The notes below the pieces were generated by a model. It was not told where the DNA came from. It saw only the letters and a list, made by a program, of their open reading frames with translations, and did no database searches. A DNA stretch of 23,832 nucleotides, taken from assembly GCA_021151625.1 (NCBI GenBank), contig JAGKWY010000097.1:1-23832 (forward strand), written 5' to 3'. The stretch is from Gammaproteobacteria bacterium (GTDB taxonomy: Bacteria > Pseudomonadota > Gammaproteobacteria > Pseudomonadales > Cellvibrionaceae). The position numbers were made by a program, and so were the translations under genes. Shown here in pieces: positions 1 to 7,016 of the stretch (position 1 is the stretch's first letter; the number at the start of each line of letters is the position of its first letter).

Positions 1-70
1 GAACCCTGGGTAGGCTTTCACCTACGCCGGTTTTCAAGACCGGTGCATTAAACCACTCTGCCACCCTTCC
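1..70 (-). tRNA. tRNA-Ser (UGA), 3' part outside the window
   Basis: Read on the minus strand, the sequence begins GGAAGGGTGGCAGAGTGG, the usual 5' end of a bacterial serine tRNA: a 7-base acceptor strand followed by a D arm with GTGG. The anticodon stem ACCGG/CCGGC surrounds the loop CTTGAAA, giving anticodon TGA (plus-strand positions 34-36), which reads UCN serine codons. The long variable arm typical of class II tRNAs is visible at 11-24 (TAGG/CCTA stem), followed by the start of the T arm (GGGTTC). The 3' half of the T arm, the 3' acceptor strand and CCA lie beyond position 1. Confidence 0.96.
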
Positions 71-81
71 GAGTGCGGCAA

Positions 82-109
82 ATTATACATAGCTTTTTTA
101 ATTGGGCAA
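82..109 (-). promoter_or_regulatory. Sigma70 promoter of the tRNA-Ser gene
   Basis: On the minus strand there is a perfect -10 box TATAAT (plus positions 82-87) and a -35 box TTGCCC (plus positions 104-109), separated by 16 bases. The tRNA 5' end follows 11 bases after the -10 box, through a GC-rich stretch (TTTGCCGCAC). GC-rich discriminators of this kind are typical of stable-RNA promoters under stringent control. The boxes are seen directly; stringent regulation is inferred. Confidence 0.8.
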
Positions 110-174
110 GAGAAAAGCTCAAATTTAATAGCTAAATATAACAATAAAATAGATTCGTTAATTTTGTTGATTAT

Positions 175-206
175 AAAAAAGCCGAATTGGTGTCAATTCG
201 GCTTTT
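175..206 (-). terminator. Rho-independent terminator of rne
   Basis: A 9-bp GC-containing stem, GCCGAATTG (181-189) with CAATTCGGC (194-202) and a 4-base loop, is extended by four A/T pairs. Read on the minus strand it ends in a run of six U. It lies 25 bases past the rne stop codon. The flanking A and T runs could let it work in both directions, although only rne points into it. Confidence 0.9.
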
Positions 207-230
207 GGGATTTAAATTAACGCAGCTTGG

Positions 231-3071
231 TTACTGTTGATCATTGCTGTTGCGCTTGCTCAGGCGAGGATCATTAGATGGTCTGGAAATAGGGCGAGGA
301 TTGTGATCTACGCTCGGTGGTAAGCTAGTGTCTAGTGCTCGCGAGGCCTGGCTCTCAATAGTCTCGGTAATAATGCTGATATTTCCTATTGGTTTCGGCG
401 AGTTGCGAGGGTCATTACTTGCTCTCGATGGAACTGATGCAATATTTACTTCGGTAACAGTTTTGCGCTCAGTAGTTTCAATCGATACCTCCTGTGGTTC
501 AGTAGAGGTAATCACTTCTGGCTCGCTTCGTTCTGCAGTTTGTTGCGGCGCCTGGGGTGTTGACGGGGCAGCAGTTTGTGTAGCTGATGGTTCGTTAGCT
601 ATTGGCGCCATTGCTTCGTAGATTGCTTGTTCATTATTTGCTGAATTGTCACTTATAACGCTTGAGCCGGATGCTACTTCTGTAGTGATAGCGGGCGTTT
701 CATCGGTGGCTTGTTCGGTTTCAAATAATGGGGCAGGTTTGTTGGCCTGCTGTTGCGCATGTTCTGCAATTGCAGCGGAAATTTGCTGGGCAAGTTGTGC
801 AGACTCGCTCAGTACAACAGGTGCTGTTTCCTGGGGCTGGGCTAAAGAAGCTTCTTCCTGATTTTCCTGTGCCTGGTTGTCCCCGTCCTCGCGGCGATTG
901 CGTCGACGCTGTTGTGAGCGTGTGCGGCGACCTGCCGGGCGCTTGGAGGGACGCTGCTCATCACTGTCATCCTGATTGTCGTTGCTGATAACTAGCGTCT
1001 CTTCGCTCAGCTCTTCCTTAACGGCGGGAGCAGGTTGACGGCGGTTGTTATCTCTATCATTTCCGCGATTGTTGCGACTGCGGTTTTGACGAGAGTCGTC
1101 ATCGCTACCGGTTTGGTTGTCACGCGGTTGTTGTTCGCGGTTGTTGCGCGGTTTGCGCTCATTTTGCTCGCGTTTTTCAAAGTCTTTTGAGTTGTCGTTG
1201 CGTTTGTCCTGTTCGCGCGATGGTTTGCTGTCGTTAGCGTTGCGATGCTCCAGATTATCAATAATCTCGCGATCTTCTTTGCGTTCTTTATCGCGGCGAT
1301 TGCGATTGTCGCGACGGTTGTTGCGTCCGGAGTTGCGACGACTGTCTCGTCTGTGTTCGCGTTTGTTTTTGTTTTCTTCGCCTTTTTCGCCACCGAATAT
1401 ACTTGTGATTGAATCAATCAGGCGTGATAACAGGCCGGCTTTTTTAGTGGGTTCGGGGGCTGGCTGGCTTGGGCTGCTGGGTTGCACTAATGGCTTTGGT
1501 GCAACAAAGGGTTTTGCGTTGAAATCTTCCTCTTCTTCCTTGGTTTCGTCGGTATGAGCAACTATTTTATAGCTTGTCTCCAATGTGCCTTCATCGTCAT
1601 CGCGCAAGCGCTGAACTTCGAAATGAGGGGTCATGAGTTCTGCGCTCGGAACTATGACGACACGAGTATTATTGCGTGACTCTATGCTGGAAATGGTTTT
1701 GCGCTTTTCGTTAAGCAGATAAGTGGCAACTGATACGGGACAAATTGCACGTATTTCGGCGCTACGCTCTTTTTGTGCTTCGTCTTCCACCAGTCTCAAA
1801 ATAGATAGTGCCAGAGAGCGAGTGCTGCGAATGGTGCCTACGCCATCGCAGCGCGGACAGATTTTTGAGTGGGTTTCACCAAGTGATGGACGCAGACGCT
1901 GGCGTGACATCTCCATCAGGCCAAAGCGAGAGATTCGCCCAATTTGGACGCGCGCGCGATCCATCATCAATGCATCGCGAACCCGGTTTTCTACTTCGCG
2001 TTGGTTGCGAACAGGTTGCATATCAATAAAGTCGATGACAATCAGACCACCCATATCGCGCAGGCGCAATTGGCGGGCAATTTCATCGGCGGCTTCCAGG
2101 TTGGTTTGCAGTGCAGTTTCTTCAATGTCACCACCTTTGGTGGCTCGTGACGAGTTAATATCAATTGCCACCAATGCTTCGGTCGCATCAATAACAATAG
2201 ATCCACCTGAGGGGAGTTTTACTTCACGTTGAAAGGCGGTCTCGATTTGTGATTCGATTTGGTAGCGGTTGAAAAGGGGGATGTCATCCTGATAGAGCTT
2301 TACCTTGCTACGGTAGTTTGGCATTACTTGTTGAATAAAGCCTGTGGCTAGGTCGAAAGCTTCTTTGTTGTCCACTATAACTTCGCCAACATCCTGGCGG
2401 AGGTAATCGCGAATCGCGCGAATAATGACGTTGCTCTCTTGGAATAGGAATGCTGGGGGCGCTGCAGTTTTTGCGGCGTTGGAAATTGAGTCCCAGAGTT
2501 GCAGGAGGTAGTTTAAATCCCACTGGAGTTCCTCAGCGCTCCTTCCGACACCTGCGGTCCGGATAATTACGCCCATGCCAGCAGGAACTTCAACTTCACC
2601 TAATGCATCTTTGAGGTCTGCTCTGTCTTCACCTTCAATGCGACGAGAGATGCCGCCTGCGCGGGGGTTGTTAGGCATAAGCACCAGATAGCGACCGGCT
2701 AAACTGATGAAGGTGGTTAGTGCTGCCCCTTTGTTGCCGCGTTCCTCTTTGTCGATTTGAACGATAACTTCTGTACCTTCTTTTATCGCATCCTTAATCT
2801 TGATGCGCCCGTCTGAGTCGCCCGGGTTTTTGGTGAAGTATTCGCGAGAAATTTCTTTAAGGGGAAGGAAGCCGTGACGGCTGCCGCCTTCATATTCGAC
2901 AAAGGCTGCTTCCAGGCTAGGTTCAACCCGTGTAATGCGCCCTTTATAGATGTTGGATTTTTTTTGTTCGCGATTGCGGTTTTCAATGTCCAGATCGTAC
3001 AGCCATTGGCCGTCGACCAGTGCTACGCGCAACTCTTCAGGTTGAGTTGCATTAATGAGCATTCTTTTCAT
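231..3071 (-). CDS. rne: Ribonuclease E
   Basis: Endoribonuclease that starts most mRNA decay, processes rRNA and tRNA, and scaffolds the RNA degradosome at the inner membrane. The first 430 or so residues align closely with E. coli RNase E: an S1 domain at about 36-125, the 5'-monophosphate sensor VIIRTAGVGRSAEE near 170, the DNase I-like catalytic part with DINSSRATKGGDIEETA near 300 and IVIDFIDM near 345 (the two Mg-binding Asp), and the Zn-link CPRCDGVG at 404-411. After about 500 the chain is low in complexity. KAGLLSRLIDSITSIFGG near 545 looks like the amphipathic membrane-targeting helix, followed by a very Arg/Asn-rich stretch (about 570-720). The tail carries two SNDPR motifs in its last 35 residues. 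Total length is 946 residues, within the family range. The ATG start (plus 3069-3071) has TTAGGT upstream with about 6 bases of spacing. It is divergent from rluC. Family is certain; tail functions are inferred. Confidence 0.98.
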   Translation of the reverse strand: MKRMLINATQPEELRVALVDGQWLYDLDIENRNREQKKSNIYKGRITRVEPSLEAAFVEYEGGSRHGFLPLKEISREYFTKNPGDSDGRIKIKDAIKEGTEVIVQIDKEERGNKGAALTTFISLAGRYLVLMPNNPRAGGISRRIEGEDRADLKDALGEVEVPAGMGVIIRTAGVGRSAEELQWDLNYLLQLWDSISNAAKTAAPPAFLFQESNVIIRAIRDYLRQDVGEVIVDNKEAFDLATGFIQQVMPNYRSKVKLYQDDIPLFNRYQIESQIETAFQREVKLPSGGSIVIDATEALVAIDINSSRATKGGDIEETALQTNLEAADEIARQLRLRDMGGLIVIDFIDMQPVRNQREVENRVRDALMMDRARVQIGRISRFGLMEMSRQRLRPSLGETHSKICPRCDGVGTIRSTRSLALSILRLVEDEAQKERSAEIRAICPVSVATYLLNEKRKTISSIESRNNTRVVIVPSAELMTPHFEVQRLRDDDEGTLETSYKIVAHTDETKEEEEDFNAKPFVAPKPLVQPSSPSQPAPEPTKKAGLLSRLIDSITSIFGGEKGEENKNKREHRRDSRRNSGRNNRRDNRNRRDKERKEDREIIDNLEHRNANDSKPSREQDKRNDNSKDFEKREQNERKPRNNREQQPRDNQTGSDDDSRQNRSRNNRGNDRDNNRRQPAPAVKEELSEETLVISNDNQDDSDEQRPSKRPAGRRTRSQQRRRNRREDGDNQAQENQEEASLAQPQETAPVVLSESAQLAQQISAAIAEHAQQQANKPAPLFETEQATDETPAITTEVASGSSVISDNSANNEQAIYEAMAPIANEPSATQTAAPSTPQAPQQTAERSEPEVITSTEPQEVSIETTERKTVTEVNIASVPSRASNDPRNSPKPIGNISIITETIESQASRALDTSLPPSVDHNPRPISRPSNDPRLSKRNSNDQQ

Positions 3072-3181
3072 GTGTTACCTAATTGTCTGTGGGGCGTTAG
3101 CCAGGGCAGCAATCATGGTTAACTCAAGAATGTTTTGCGCAACCGTATGGACTAGTGCGCTACCTAATGACAGAAGGCTCG

Positions 3182-3288
3182 CGCTAGCGGTTGGAGGGTT
3201 TGCTCCTTTATGGTGTTAGTAGGGCGCTACACAGCGCTAACACCAATAAGCTTTCCCTTTAGCTCGTTGATCTGCCGGTTGTTCCGGC
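3182..3288 (-). promoter_or_regulatory. Hairpin-rich rne 5' leader, candidate autoregulatory element
   Basis: Upstream of rne the transcribed strand can fold into several stems. The strongest pairs GGTGTTA (3212-3218) with TAACACC (3238-3244) and continues as GCGCT (3224-3228) with AGCGC (3233-3237), an ACAC loop and a 5-base bulge. A second pairs GCCGG (3274-3278) with CCGGC (3284-3288). A weak third pairs GGAG (3193-3196) with CTCC (3203-3206). CGCTAGCG at 3182-3189 is self-complementary. RNase E controls its own mRNA through 5' leader hairpins in enterobacteria (rne5), and a separate conserved leader, rne-II, is described for Pseudomonas. That this is the equivalent element is inferred from position and folding, not from a covariance model. 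Confidence 0.5.
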
Positions 3289-3843
3289 TTCTATTTGTAT
3301 GGTGCAAACTAATTAGCGGTTTGCGGGTTGGGTTGTTTGTTGATCGATCAGCGATCAAGTTGCCAGACATTTATTGAGCAAGTCGTAAGGTGCTCATCAT
3401 CGGCGCTCATAGCTGCATCAGAATAATAAATCGAGCTTGCTATAAGTGTGCAACCTGTTTTTGGATAGTTTTTGTTGGCGCTTTGCCAGTATCCGGTATT
3501 TACAAATAGATTTTTAATGAGTTCAGCAAAACAAAATCAAATTAACAATAAGTGCAACCAGGGTTGACGCAATTGTTAGGATAGTTGGCGTACGTTGTGC
3601 GCTTTCTATCGTTGTCAGTACTTTTAAGGGCTTGTTATTGACGTCAAATTGTCGAAGTGCAATCGCTAAACCCTTGCTGTCAGCGGTATTTCCTAGTGAT
3701 GCGCCTATCATTTGCGCGATCCGGAAACCAGCCTGTATCAGCTTCTGGACTATAGCAGCAATCCCTGAATGCAGCAATTAAATCAGTGATTTAGGCTCGC
3801 CCTGATTGGTTGGTGATAGGGTTATTTGCGGGCTTGGAGTATG
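3289..3843. other. Divergent rne/rluC spacer without a convincing gene
   Basis: This spacer should hold the promoters of both rne (minus) and rluC (plus). The best rne candidate is weak: TTGCAC (plus 3448-3453) and TATTAT (plus 3423-3428) with 19 bases between. I found no good -35/-10 pair for rluC. A 10-bp palindrome TTGACGTCAA lies at 3638-3647. An 84-codon TTG-start frame on the minus strand (3523-3777) ends in a hydrophobic segment but has no recognisable start or family, so it is not called as a gene. Confidence 0.4.
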
Positions 3844-4854
3844 ATGCGAGCCATGAAAACAAATACTGATTCGCGCGAAGATTTCCAAGATGGGGGAGCT
3901 AATGCAGGTGTTAGCTTCATTACTATTGACGCAGATTTGGCTGGACAGCGGCTGGACAACTTCTTGATTGCCCGGCTGAAAGGAGTGCCCAGGTCCAAGG
4001 TTTATAACGTGATTCGCAAAGGGGAGGTGCGTGTCAATAAAGGCAGGATCAAGCCTGAGTATAAGCTTTTGGCGGGTGATTCTGTCCGGATTCCTCCAAT
4101 TCGTACTGCTGAGGCGGGCACTGAAGCTAAGGCGAGTCATCAAATGATGGCGTTACTCGATAAATCCATATTATTCGAAGATGAGGGGCTGTTGGTTATC
4201 AATAAGCCGCCCGGCTTGGCGGTTCATGGCGGTAGTGGTGTTACTCTGGGTTTGATTGAAACCTTGCGGCAGATGCGCCCTGAGGCACGTCATCTTGAGT
4301 TGGTGCATCGTCTGGATCGCGATACATCTGGCTGTATTATGGTTGCCAAGAAGCGCAGTTATTTGCGTCATTTGCAGGCCGCATTGCGTGAAAAGTCGGC
4401 TGGTGCTGGTGGTGTTGAAAAGGTTTATCAGGCTTTGGTCTTGGGGGGTTGGTCAAAGCGCTGTCATCAGGTTAACGCACCTTTGATGAAGTTTGAAGTC
4501 GCTGGGGGAGAGCGTGTTGTTAAGGTGCACCCTGAAGGTAAGCCCAGTTTGACTGAGTTCAGTGTGTTGAGGCGATATGACGGATTTACCCTGGTCGAGG
4601 CTCGGCCTATAACTGGGCGTACCCATCAAATCCGTGTTCATGCTCAGTATGTCGGGCATTGCCTGGCGGGGGATGAAAAGTACGGTAGCGACCTGATTAA
4701 CGCATCATTGCGAGAGTTGGGGCTGCGGCGGTTGTTTTTGCATGCTTCTTCCTTGTCTTTTTATTTGCCTGATTCTGATCTGGTGACTCGAGTGGAGGCG
4801 CCTTTGTTTCCAGATTTGGTTGAGCCGTTATCAAAATTGGTCGAAATTGCCTGA
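3844..4854 (+). CDS. rluC: 23S rRNA pseudouridine synthase RluC
   Basis: RluA-family enzyme expected to convert uridines 955, 2504 and 2580 (E. coli numbering) of 23S rRNA to pseudouridine. The N-terminus carries an S4 RNA-binding domain (AGQRLDNFLIARLKGVPRSK through VRVNKGRIKPEYKL, about residues 33-80). The catalytic motif HRLDRDTSG follows, with the catalytic Asp at about residue 158, and GRTHQIRVHAQ lies near the C-terminal third. Length is about 336 residues, normal for RluC. The start is uncertain. The reading frame is open from TTG 3826, with ATG codons at 3841, 3844 and 3853; GGAG at 3836-3839 sits 4 bases before 3844 and 13 before 3853. I chose 3844. It is divergent from rne, as in E. 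coli and Pseudomonas, and followed at 2 bases by a HAD phosphatase, suggesting co-transcription. Confidence 0.95.
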   Translation: MRAMKTNTDSREDFQDGGANAGVSFITIDADLAGQRLDNFLIARLKGVPRSKVYNVIRKGEVRVNKGRIKPEYKLLAGDSVRIPPIRTAEAGTEAKASHQMMALLDKSILFEDEGLLVINKPPGLAVHGGSGVTLGLIETLRQMRPEARHLELVHRLDRDTSGCIMVAKKRSYLRHLQAALREKSAGAGGVEKVYQALVLGGWSKRCHQVNAPLMKFEVAGGERVVKVHPEGKPSLTEFSVLRRYDGFTLVEARPITGRTHQIRVHAQYVGHCLAGDEKYGSDLINASLRELGLRRLFLHASSLSFYLPDSDLVTRVEAPLFPDLVEPLSKLVEIA

Positions 4855-4856
4855 GA

Positions 4857-5519
4857 GTGAGGTTTGTTGTGCTGTTGATATTTGATTGGGATGGGACTCT
4901 AAGTGACTCGAAAGCCAAAATTACTAAAGCTATGCAGATGGCAGCGAGTGATTTGGGGTGGGAGCCGCTGGCTGATCATTTAATCCATGACATTATTGGT
5001 TTGGGGTTGCCGGAGGCGATTCAGAGTTTATATCCGAGTGTTCGCATTGAGGATAGGGTCAGGTTGCGCGATGCTTATGCTACGCGATTTTTAATGTTGG
5101 ATGAGGCTCGGCCCTCTGATTTCTTTCCCGGTGTAAAAGAGACGCTTTGGGCTCTCAAATCGCAGGGGCACATACTAACGGTTGCCACAGGCAAGAGTCG
5201 CAAAGGGTTGGATCGCATTTTTGGGGTGCTGGGGTTGGGTGATTTTTTTCATGCCACTCGCTGCGCTGACGAAACGGCGTCCAAGCCAGATCCGCTGATG
5301 TTGCAAGAGTTATTGGTGGAGTTTGGTGTTGCTGCGGATGAGGCGGTAATGATTGGTGATACTGAATACGATATGGAAATGGCTCGTAGAATTGGAATGC
5401 CAAGGATTGCGGTAAGTTATGGCGCGCATCAAATAGGGCGTTTGCATGCTTATGAGCCGGCTCTTTGTCTGGATCGGTTTGATGGATTGTTGGCTTGGGA
5501 TGGTTTGATTATAAGTTAG
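4857..5519 (+). CDS. HAD-superfamily phosphatase, Gph-like (subfamily IA)
   Basis: A predicted small-molecule phosphatase resembling phosphoglycolate phosphatase and the HAD hydrolase that sits beside rluC in Pseudomonas. All four HAD motifs are visible: FDWDGTLSDS at the N-terminus (nucleophile Asp), TVATGKSRKG (motif II Thr), the Lys in ASKPDPLML (motif III), and MIGDTEYDMEMA (motif IV acidic pair). A helical cap of about 65 residues follows motif I. Length is 220 residues. The start is either GTG 4857 or GTG 4869; GAGG at 4859-4862 lies 6 bases before 4869 and favours the shorter form (216 residues), so the true start may be 12 bases downstream of the one given. It follows rluC with 2 bases between and converges on maf, the two stop codons sharing bases. 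The substrate cannot be read from the sequence. Confidence 0.9.
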   Translation: MRFVVLLIFDWDGTLSDSKAKITKAMQMAASDLGWEPLADHLIHDIIGLGLPEAIQSLYPSVRIEDRVRLRDAYATRFLMLDEARPSDFFPGVKETLWALKSQGHILTVATGKSRKGLDRIFGVLGLGDFFHATRCADETASKPDPLMLQELLVEFGVAADEAVMIGDTEYDMEMARRIGMPRIAVSYGAHQIGRLHAYEPALCLDRFDGLLAWDGLIIS

Positions 5520-6106
5520 TTGCATAGGGGGTCGATCCCTTCCTCTATTAGCATTTGCGTAAGTTCAATTAAAGGTAACCCTACTAGTGTGTTAGGGTCC
5601 TTGCCTTCCATTCTCTCAAACAAGCAAATGCCTAACCCCTCCGATTTGAAGCTGCCGGCGCAGTCATAGGGTTGTTCTTTTAATAGGTAGCTTTCAATTT
5701 GTATGCGCGTTAGTTTGCGAAACTTTACTTTGTAGCTGTCAATTCTCATCTGCGCTCTTCCGGTGCGACTGTTATATATGCAGGCGCTAGTGAAAAAGGT
5801 GATCTCTCTATTATTAAAAGCCTCCAATTGGCTGACGGCGGCTCCATGGGTGTGCGGTTTTCCTATGATTTGATTGTCCAGCGTTGCAATCTGATCAGAT
5901 CCGATGATCAAGTGGTTGGGATAATCTTTTGATAATGCTTTGGCTTTCTGTTCTGCAAGGCGTAACACCAGTTTTGTGGGTGATTCTCCAGGCCTGGGGG
6001 ATTCGTCAATTGCTGGTGCTGCCCAACTAAATTCTAGCCCCAGTTTTTGTAGAAGTTGTCGCCGGTAGGGGGAGCTGGAGGCAAGTACAATGTTGTTTGT
6101 TTGCAT
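5516..6106 (-). CDS. maf: Maf/YceF-type nucleotide pyrophosphatase
   Basis: House-cleaning pyrophosphatase that hydrolyses non-canonical nucleoside triphosphates; the YceF branch prefers 7-methyl-GTP. The protein starts IVLASSSPYRRQLLQKLG, the Maf signature, and continues with LIIGSDQIATLDNQIIGKP (conserved Asp), CAGSFKSEGLGICLFERMEG and DPNTLVGLPLIEL, which match E. coli YceF almost throughout. Length is 196 residues, as expected. The ATG start is preceded by AAGGA with 8 bases of spacing. It runs opposite to both neighbours: its stop overlaps the stop of the upstream HAD gene by two bases, and its start faces the yceD promoter. As I recall it, sppA sits at this point in Pseudomonas; it is absent here. 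Confidence 0.96.
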   Translation of the reverse strand: MQTNNIVLASSSPYRRQLLQKLGLEFSWAAPAIDESPRPGESPTKLVLRLAEQKAKALSKDYPNHLIIGSDQIATLDNQIIGKPHTHGAAVSQLEAFNNREITFFTSACIYNSRTGRAQMRIDSYKVKFRKLTRIQIESYLLKEQPYDCAGSFKSEGLGICLFERMEGKDPNTLVGLPLIELTQMLIEEGIDPLCN

Positions 6107-6172
6107 CGGTGTTTCCTTGCGTAAAATTAGTCAAAGCGCAAAATGATGTAGGTATTCTATGTTTAAACCACT

Positions 6173-6186
6173 AAATAGCGCTATTT
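6173..6186. promoter_or_regulatory. 14-bp perfect palindrome upstream of the yceD promoter
   Basis: AAATAGCGCTATTT is a perfect inverted repeat in the maf/yceD spacer. Its centre is about 20 bases upstream of the -35 box of the yceD promoter, near -56 relative to the expected start of transcription. This is a usual place for an activator or for a regulator shared with the divergent maf gene. One or two such palindromes are expected by chance in a window of this size, so only the location is suggestive. The binding protein is unknown. Confidence 0.35.
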
Positions 6187-6199
6187 CACTAGTTTTTCT

Positions 6200-6228
6200 T
6201 TGACATGGACGGGCGTTATCCCTATGAT
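6200..6228 (+). promoter_or_regulatory. Near-consensus sigma70 promoter of the yceD-rpmF-plsX-fab operon
   Basis: The -35 box TTGACA (6200-6205) matches the consensus at all six positions, the spacer is exactly 17 bases, and the -10 box TATGAT (6223-6228) matches at five of six. It is the best promoter in the window. Transcription should begin at about 6234-6237. It also rules out ATG 6205 as the yceD start for transcripts from this promoter, since that ATG begins on the last base of the -35 box. Confidence 0.88.
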
Positions 6229-6237
6229 TGCGCGCTT

Positions 6238-6771
6238 ATGTTTAAGCCCCCTTTTCAAAAGCCTCTGCCAAAGCAGGGAGATCCTCGAAAGTTTGCCCAA
6301 CAAGGCGTTACTTTGGAGGGATTTATACCGGTTGCTGAGTTGCCTCGTGTAGTTGATGCTACTGAGTCTCCAGTGGGTAATGTTCAAGTAAAGCTTGAAT
6401 TTAAGGTAAGTGAAGAGGGGAAGCGAGCTGTTATTGGTCAGGCTGCAGCAGAGTTGTCTTTAATTTGCCAGCGTTGCCTGGAGCCAGTTTCGGTTTTCGT
6501 TGAAAGTGATATTTCATTGGCAGTTGTATGGGATGAAGAGGCTGCAAAGGCATTGCCCCAGCACTTTGACCCATGGATTACCGGTGAGGGAGCGGCAGAT
6601 CTTTACGATATGGTCGAAGAAGAGCTGCTGTTAAGTTTGCCTGCTGTTGCTTATCATGAAGAGTCTTGTATTGATGACAGACTCTATTCCAGTGGTAAGC
6701 CGGTTGAGGTAAAAAAAGAGAAAAACCCATTTCAAGTATTGGAACAACTTAAGAGCTCGCCGAAATCCTGA
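6238..6771 (+). CDS. yceD: 23S rRNA accumulation protein YceD (DUF177)
   Basis: Member of the YceD/DUF177 family, encoded beside L32 in most bacteria and linked to 23S rRNA accumulation and 50S assembly. The N-terminal DPRKFAQQGVTLEG is very close to the Pseudomonas protein. The conserved centre ELSLICQRCLEPV holds a CxxC pair, AADLYDMVEEELLLSLPAVAYH follows, and the C-terminus ends NPFQVLEQLKSSPKS, the typical NPF-hydrophobic tail. With ATG 6238 the protein has 177 residues. The frame also has ATG 6205, but that codon overlaps the -35 box and neither ATG has a Shine-Dalgarno sequence. The position of the promoter makes a leaderless mRNA starting at 6238 likely. First gene of the operon; rpmF follows after 40 bases. 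Confidence 0.92.
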   Translation: MFKPPFQKPLPKQGDPRKFAQQGVTLEGFIPVAELPRVVDATESPVGNVQVKLEFKVSEEGKRAVIGQAAAELSLICQRCLEPVSVFVESDISLAVVWDEEAAKALPQHFDPWITGEGAADLYDMVEEELLLSLPAVAYHEESCIDDRLYSSGKPVEVKKEKNPFQVLEQLKSSPKS

Positions 6772-6811
6772 GGCGCCTCGGTTCCAGTGAGTCAGTAAAT
6801 AGGAGCTAATC

Positions 6812-6994
6812 ATGGCAGTTCAACAAAACAAAAAATCCCGTTCAAAGCGTGACATGCGTCGTTCACACGATGCTCTGACTGGTCCAACCCTGTCAGTTGA
6901 TGCAACCAGTGGTGAAAAACACATTCGTCACCATGTAACTGCTGACGGTTTTTACCGTGGCCGTAAAGTGATTGATAAAGGTAGCGAAGAGTAA
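6812..6994 (+). CDS. rpmF: 50S ribosomal protein L32
   Basis: Small basic protein of the large ribosomal subunit. MAVQQNKKSRSKRDMRRSHD and the following ALTGPTLSVD, HHVTADGFYRGRKVI match the cysteine-free form of L32 found in E. coli and Pseudomonas, so no zinc ribbon is present. Length is 60 residues. A strong AGGAG (6801-6805) lies 6 bases before the ATG, in contrast to the genes on both sides, which have weak or absent Shine-Dalgarno sequences. This fits its need for high expression. It lies between yceD and plsX, the usual order that couples ribosomal protein and lipid gene transcription. Confidence 0.98.
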   Translation: MAVQQNKKSRSKRDMRRSHDALTGPTLSVDATSGEKHIRHHVTADGFYRGRKVIDKGSEE

Positions 6995-7016
6995 TTTATT
7001 ACTCCGCGACATTACC

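Noticed and set aside
1007..1417. 136-codon minus-strand frame within rne
   Set aside because: Alternative phase of the same low-complexity RNase E segment. The composition (A/T/K/N-rich) is what a frame shift of Arg/Asn codons gives.
1117..1557. 146-codon plus-strand frame rich in Ser/Arg/Leu
   Set aside because: It lies antisense to the Arg/Asn-rich tail of RNase E. The skewed codon composition there keeps several frames open, and the translation is low-complexity with no start signal.
4171..4659. Several antisense frames of 60-80 codons within rluC
   Set aside because: They are shadows of a clearly coding strand, without start signals or family likeness. The same holds for antisense frames in fabF, glnS and ffh.
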